Source of the DNA: a bacterium
Lineage (GTDB): Bacteria; Patescibacteria; Paceibacteria; UBA9973
Assembly (NCBI GenBank): GCA_021813235.1
Contig: JAKALG010000011.1
Span: 1 to 14,858, forward strand
Direction of reading: 5' to 3'
Length of the DNA stretch: 14,858 bases
Below are positions 11,753 to 14,858 of the stretch, in pieces; the first letter of the stretch is position 1; every line of letters begins with the position of its first letter. A model generated the notes under the pieces. That model was not told where the DNA came from. It saw nothing but the letters and a program-made list of their open reading frames with translations, and searched no databases. The translations under genes and the position numbers were made by a program.

Positions 11753-13282
11753 CTATCTAGCGTATTCAATAATTCTAGTCTCGCGAATCATTGTGACCTT
11801 GATTTCACCAGGATATTTTAGTTCTTGTTCTATTTTTACTGCAATATCATGCGCCATTATCTTCGCTTCAGCATCTGAAACTTTTTCTGGCGTAACAAAT
11901 ATGCGTATTTCACGCCCGGCTTGTAAGGCATATGATTTTTCAACGCCAGTAAAGCCATTTACTAGGGCTTCAAGCTCTTGCAACCTCTTCAAATAATTTT
12001 CTACTGAGTCACGACGTGCTCCTGGGCGTCCTCCAGAGATTGCATCGGCTGTCTGCACGATGACGGATTCAATAGTTTCATAAGGATGATCTTCATGATG
12101 AGACTTCATAGCAGTGATGATACGTTCGTCTGCTCCGAATTTCTGCAAGATTCTCATACCTATTTCAATATGTGTGCCTTGGACTTCGTGGTCGAGAGCT
12201 TTTCCTATGTCATGAACAAGTGCACCAGCTTTTGCTATTGCGACATCTGCTCCAAGTTCTTCTGCAATCATTCCTGCAATGTGTGCCATCTCAATGGAAT
12301 GTTGAAGAACGTTTTGTCCATAACTTGTACGGAAATATAATCGTCCGATGATGGCGACGATGCGTGGGTCAAAGTTGAATATTCCACATTCGTAGACTGC
12401 TTGTTCTCCTTTTTCTTTAATTATTTTATTTATTTCTTCTTTCGCTTTTTCTACCAACTCTTCAATCTTGGCTGGCTGTATGCGTCCGTCTAAAATCAAA
12501 TTTTCAAGTGCAAGACGAGCGACTTGGCGCCTAATAGGGTCGAAAGAGGAGATGATGATGGAGCCCGGAGTATCGTCCACAATGAGCTCAACGCCAGAAG
12601 CTCGTTCAAAAGCCCTTATATTTCGGCCTTCTTTACCAATGACCTTACCTTTAATTTCGTTGTTTGGAATACTGACTATCGTGGTCATAAGTTCGGAAGC
12701 GGTACTTGAAGCGAGGCGTTGAATAGAAGTGGCCAAAATATCTTTTGCCCTTCGGTCTAGCTTTTCCTCATTACTATTTTCAAGTTTTTGGATTCTGATT
12801 AAGATATCTTCCTCATATTTCTTTTCAATATCTCTCATCAGCTCTTCTTTTGCTTCTTCTACTGATAATTTTGCGACTCTTTCAAGTTCAGTCATTTTTT
12901 CTGTCTCTAATCCCGCCACTCTTTCCTGAATTTTCTTTATTTCTTCAACTTTTAATTTGATATTCTCTGCCTCCTTATTTATTTCGACTTGTCGAACATC
13001 CAAAAACTCATCTTTTTTGATAAGTCTCTTTTCTGTTTCCTTAAATTCTTGTTCGTGTTTCTTTTCCTCTTCTTTTAACTCAGCAAGTTTCTTTTCTGCT
13101 TTGTTTTTAGCCTCGTCTGTAATCTTTTGCGCTTCTTCTTTAGCGCCGACCAACATTTGCTTGATATCTATTTCTATAGATTTTCTTTTTCCTAATGCGA
13201 CAACCACTCGGAGATAATATCCGATTCCAATGCCTAAAAGGAGTACTCCGACTCCGATTAAGATTACTATTAATGTACTCAT
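11753..13282 (-). CDS. rny: Ribonuclease Y
   Basis: The 509-residue protein has the RNase Y layout: an N-terminal membrane anchor (about 4-26, LIVILIGVGVLLLGIGIGYYLRVVV), a long charged coiled coil (about 35-190), a KH domain (about 205-270; KGKVIGKEGRNIRAFERASGVELIVDDTPG) and an HD domain with H357-D358 (GALVHDIGKALDHE) plus the HSIEMAHIAGMIAEELG and SHHEDHPYETIES segments. It is a membrane-anchored endoribonuclease that starts mRNA decay in many bacteria lacking RNase E, and with PNPase gives a plausible decay pathway here. The ATG at 13282 is predicted to be partly buried in a leader hairpin (13281-13301). An element copy directly follows its stop codon. Confidence 0.97.
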   Translation of the reverse strand: MSTLIVILIGVGVLLLGIGIGYYLRVVVALGKRKSIEIDIKQMLVGAKEEAQKITDEAKNKAEKKLAELKEEEKKHEQEFKETEKRLIKKDEFLDVRQVEINKEAENIKLKVEEIKKIQERVAGLETEKMTELERVAKLSVEEAKEELMRDIEKKYEEDILIRIQKLENSNEEKLDRRAKDILATSIQRLASSTASELMTTIVSIPNNEIKGKVIGKEGRNIRAFERASGVELIVDDTPGSIIISSFDPIRRQVARLALENLILDGRIQPAKIEELVEKAKEEINKIIKEKGEQAVYECGIFNFDPRIVAIIGRLYFRTSYGQNVLQHSIEMAHIAGMIAEELGADVAIAKAGALVHDIGKALDHEVQGTHIEIGMRILQKFGADERIITAMKSHHEDHPYETIESVIVQTADAISGGRPGARRDSVENYLKRLQELEALVNGFTGVEKSYALQAGREIRIFVTPEKVSDAEAKIMAHDIAVKIEQELKYPGEIKVTMIRETRIIEYAR

Positions 13283-13301
13283 AAGCCTTGTGTCGGCTTA
13301 T
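13281..13301 (-). promoter_or_regulatory. Hairpin covering the rny start codon
   Basis: Perfect 7-bp arms ATAAGCC (13281-13287) and GGCTTAT (13295-13301) with a 7-nt loop are transcribed in the rny leader. The 3' arm includes the first two bases of the ATG. It may limit translation or serve as a control site. Confidence 0.5.
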
Positions 13302-13312
13302 AAAAACAAACC

Positions 13313-13341
13313 ACTATACTTGTAGTTTTGCCTTTATGCAA
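13313..13341 (-). promoter_or_regulatory. Putative rny promoter
   Basis: On the minus strand TTGCAT (13341-13336), a 17-bp spacer and TATAGT (13318-13313) give a predicted leader of about 25 nt that holds the start-codon hairpin. Confidence 0.6.
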
Positions 13342-13473
13342 AAGATGTGAAAGTTTTTATCTAAGATTTTATCTTGCAACAACATATATGGGATATTTCT
13401 ATAAACCAAGTGAAAATAATTTTTAAAAGTCAACGTATATAATATAACAAATTAAATGTAATTTGTCTATAAT

Positions 13474-13502
13474 TTGCATTTTTCTGCAAAGTGTGAGATA
13501 AT
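13474..13502 (+). promoter_or_regulatory. Putative promoter of the 13562 gene
   Basis: TTGCAT (13474-13479), a 17-bp spacer and GATAAT (13497-13502) preceded by TGa form an extended -10 promoter. The leader would be about 50 nt and carries a good Shine-Dalgarno site. An alternative -10 TATAAT at 13468-13473 lacks a matching -35. The remainder of the 13283-13549 gap is AT-rich with no further gene seen. Confidence 0.5.
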
Positions 13503-13561
13503 AATAAAAGACGAGCTATAAAAAAGGCTCAATTGTATAAAATACATTATTGGAGGTTTTT

Positions 13562-13819
13562 GTGGGTAAACAAAAAATTGTTACCAAAAAATTTACGGAA
13601 AAAGTTGTTAAAATTCCACAGCAAAAAAGTAATGAGGATCTTTACATAGACCCTCAAAATAAAGAAAAAAAAGTTAAAATAGTTTATAAAAAAGGAGATT
13701 TTGATCCCAAAAAAGATTCGTTTTTTGTTCCCAGAGGTGGAAGAAAAGCTGGAAACATAAACTATTCGTATTCTGCTAAAAAAAGAGTGCGAAATGGGGT
13801 CTTCAAACGCAGTTTTTAA
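13562..13819 (+). CDS. Small basic protein, function unknown
   Basis: The 85-residue product starts at GTG (13562), 5 nt after a GGAGG Shine-Dalgarno site (13552-13556). A TTG four codons upstream would overlap that site and is rejected. The sequence is Lys-rich (MGKQKIVTKKFTEKVVKIPQQKS, KEKKVKIVYKKGDFDPKKDSFFVPRGG) and ends RKAGNINYSYSAKKRVRNGVFKRSF. It has no membrane segment, Cys pair or known motif; a nucleic-acid-binding role is possible from charge alone. I do not recognise a family. A promoter, a clear SD and a terminator support it as a real gene. It is divergent from rny and convergent with clpP. Confidence 0.7.
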   Translation: MGKQKIVTKKFTEKVVKIPQQKSNEDLYIDPQNKEKKVKIVYKKGDFDPKKDSFFVPRGGRKAGNINYSYSAKKRVRNGVFKRSF

Positions 13820-13830
13820 TCTTTAATAAA

Positions 13831-13861
13831 TAGCTCTACCACTTGGTAGGGCTAAAATTTT
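13831..13861. terminator. Bidirectional terminator between the 13562 gene and clpP
   Basis: A 10-bp stem TAGCTCTACC (13831-13840) / GGTAGGGCTA (13845-13854) with one wobble pair and an ACTT loop is followed by AAATTTT on one side and TTTATT on the other strand. Confidence 0.8.
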
Positions 13862-13879
13862 GCCTAATTGAGTAAAAAT

Positions 13880-14479
13880 TTAAGACTTAGCGACAGGAGT
13901 TTTAGATTTTGTGACTATTTCATCAATGATTCCGTATTTTTTAGCTTCTTCTGCATCCATAAAGAAATCTCTCTCTACGTCTTTTTCTATTTGGGTAAGA
14001 GGTTTGCCAGTATTTTTTGCTAAAATTTTATTTAAATTATCTCTCGTTTTCAAAATGTGTTTTGCAGTAATAGCAATATCCGTTGCTTGGCCTTCTACAC
14101 CACCTAAAGGTTGGTGAATCATTATTTCTGCATTAGGTAAAATAAATCTTTTACCTTTTTTACCAGCAGATAAAATAATTGCAGCTCCAGAAGCCGCGAT
14201 ACCTACGCAAAAAGTGGAAATGTCTGGGCGAACATGATTCATCGTGTCTACAATTGCGAGAGTGGAAGTGACAGAGCCGCCAGGGGAGTTGATATAAAGA
14301 TAAATATCTTTTTTTGAGTCTTCCGATTCGAGAAAGAGAAGTTGAGCGATGACGATGTTTGCTACATTATCATCAATAGGACCTGCCAAAAATACTATTC
14401 TCTCTCGTAAAAGACGGGAATATATATCATAAGCTCTTTCGCCAAATTGGCTTTTTTCAATTACTGTGGGTATTAACAT
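13880..14479 (-). CDS. clpP: ATP-dependent Clp protease proteolytic subunit
   Basis: The 199-residue protein has the ClpP length and catalytic triad Ser97 (GIAASGAA), His122 (MIHQPLGG) and Asp171 (ERDFFM), in the same spacing as the textbook enzyme. The usual A-A-S-M-G at the nucleophile is A-A-S-G-A here, a one-residue change next to the serine. Other hallmarks are present: [25 protein letters not shown] and [11 protein letters not shown]. ClpP forms a double heptamer that degrades proteins delivered by ClpX or ClpA/C-type ATPases; none is encoded in the window. The -10 TATAAT lies 7 bp before the ATG and no SD is present, so a leaderless mRNA is likely. Converges on the 13562 gene. Confidence 0.97.
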   Translation of the reverse strand: MLIPTVIEKSQFGERAYDIYSRLLRERIVFLAGPIDDNVANIVIAQLLFLESEDSKKDIYLYINSPGGSVTSTLAIVDTMNHVRPDISTFCVGIAASGAAIILSAGKKGKRFILPNAEIMIHQPLGGVEGQATDIAITAKHILKTRDNLNKILAKNTGKPLTQIEKDVERDFFMDAEEAKKYGIIDEIVTKSKTPVAKS

Positions 14480-14486
14480 AAATTTA

Positions 14487-14514
14487 ATTATATATAAATT
14501 ATTTAAGAATACAA
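14487..14514 (-). promoter_or_regulatory. Putative clpP promoter, leaderless layout
   Basis: On the minus strand TTGTAT (14514-14509), a 16-bp spacer and a perfect TATAAT (14492-14487) are followed by 7 nt and the ATG. Confidence 0.55.
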
Positions 14515-14535
14515 CCCCTACACCTCACCCCTTGG

Positions 14536-14562
14536 CCCCCTCTCCTTAATAAGGAGAGGGGG
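14536..14562 (+). repeat. Perfect GC-rich hairpin upstream of the 14590 gene
   Basis: A 12-bp stem CCCCCTCTCCTT (14536-14547) / AAGGAGAGGGGG (14551-14562) with an AAT loop. It is followed by no T-run on either strand, so it is not a standard terminator. Hairpins of this CCCCTCTCC-type are, as far as I recall, frequent intergenic repeats in several bacterial groups. It lies between the divergent clpP and 14590 genes. Confidence 0.7.
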
Positions 14563-14589
14563 AATATGATATGATGAATTGTAAGATTT

Positions 14590-14808
14590 ATGAAAAATTT
14601 GAGCATCGTTCACAAAATAATAGGAATAAGTTTCATAGTAATGGGGTTAATCTCTTATATCTTTCCAGTACCGGGGAGTACTGTGTTGGTCGTTTTAGGT
14701 TTTGTTTGGTTAATAGGAAAAAATAAATCCATATCTTTCCTAAGAAAAATTTTAGGTAAAAAAATATTTAAATCATTAAAAATAAAAGAGGTAGTAAAAG
14801 ATATATAA
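14590..14808 (+). CDS. Small membrane protein with a VPGSTVLVVLG segment
   Basis: The 72-residue product has two hydrophobic segments (about 7-26, HKIIGISFIVMGLISYIFPV, and about 29-43, STVLVVLGFVWLIGK) joined by PVPGS, and a basic tail KNKSISFLRKILGKKIFKSLKIKEVVKD. The helix-VPG-helix pattern recalls small PGPGW-type membrane proteins, but the match is loose and I do not assign it. No SD or clear promoter is seen; a possible -10 TATGAT lies at 14565-14570. Another ORF starts 3 bp after its stop, so it may be the first gene of a membrane-protein operon. Confidence 0.7.
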   Translation: MKNLSIVHKIIGISFIVMGLISYIFPVPGSTVLVVLGFVWLIGKNKSISFLRKILGKKIFKSLKIKEVVKDI

Positions 14809-14811
14809 ATT

Positions 14812-14858
14812 ATGTTTTTAAAAATTATTTTGAATTTTTTTATTGGTTTGATTATTGG
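14812..14858 (+). CDS. Start of a hydrophobic protein, cut by window edge
   Basis: An ATG 3 bp after the previous stop opens a frame of 15 codons to the window end, reading MFLKIILNFFIGLII. The hydrophobic start suggests a membrane segment or signal. Too short to identify. Confidence 0.4.
   Translation, partial: MFLKIILNFFIGLII

Overview
The window looks like a piece of a low-GC bacterial chromosome, most likely from the Candidate Phyla Radiation (Patescibacteria, Parcubacteria-like). This rests on recognition, not a search. Small housekeeping genes sit beside protein types I associate with that group: a zinc-ribbon protein with repeated YTKEEYE segments, a one-pass membrane protein with a GGQGG-IIKKIIHEEE juxtamembrane stretch, and a small gene pair around lexA. 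TGA is used as an ordinary stop (10310-10312), so the Gly-UGA code of Gracilibacteria/SR1 does not apply. No rRNA, tRNA, CRISPR array or transposase gene was seen.

Layout. 1-296 (-): N-terminus of a Xer-type tyrosine recombinase, divergent from rpsO (375-638). 728-3460 (+): NYN-domain protein, then pnp; with rpsO this is an RNA-metabolism block. 3526-6248 (+): a 31-codon upstream ORF, a 581-aa zinc-ribbon protein and a one-pass membrane protein. 6407-8458 (+): a TraR/DksA-like zinc-finger protein and the YifB/ComM AAA+ ATPase. 8500-8706 (-): a small two-helix membrane protein. 8917-10312 (+): a LexA-box promoter, a small basic protein, lexA and a 129-aa unknown protein. 10382-11167 (+): a stand-alone accessory-looking gene with its own promoter and terminator. 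11266-13282 (-): HU and RNase Y. 13562-13819 (+): a small basic protein convergent with clpP (13880-14479, -). 14590 to the end (+): small membrane proteins.

How the genes relate. Two RNA-decay enzymes (PNPase, RNase Y) and a NYN-domain protein are present. The lexA operon carries a self-regulated SOS-type promoter: a perfect operator fills the 17-bp spacer between TTGACA and TATGAT. Several other genes (rpsO, traR-like, the 10382 gene, clpP, xer) have a promoter -10 element, usually extended with TG, placed 6-7 bp before the ATG and no Shine-Dalgarno site, which predicts leaderless mRNAs.

The most unusual content is between the genes. Three copies of one ~79-bp element (6254-6368, 6774-6897 reversed, 11639-11752) share a conserved core that folds into a hairpin with a compensatory base change, and each copy is enclosed by near-perfect inverted arms of different, locus-specific sequence. 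Several other intergenic gaps hold long inverted repeats of related layout (1252-1318, 3555-3606, 8728-8779, 9266-9343, 11208-11267) or hairpins whose arms are short tandem repeats (651-725, 8964-9038). These look like uncatalogued families of small interspersed palindromic elements.
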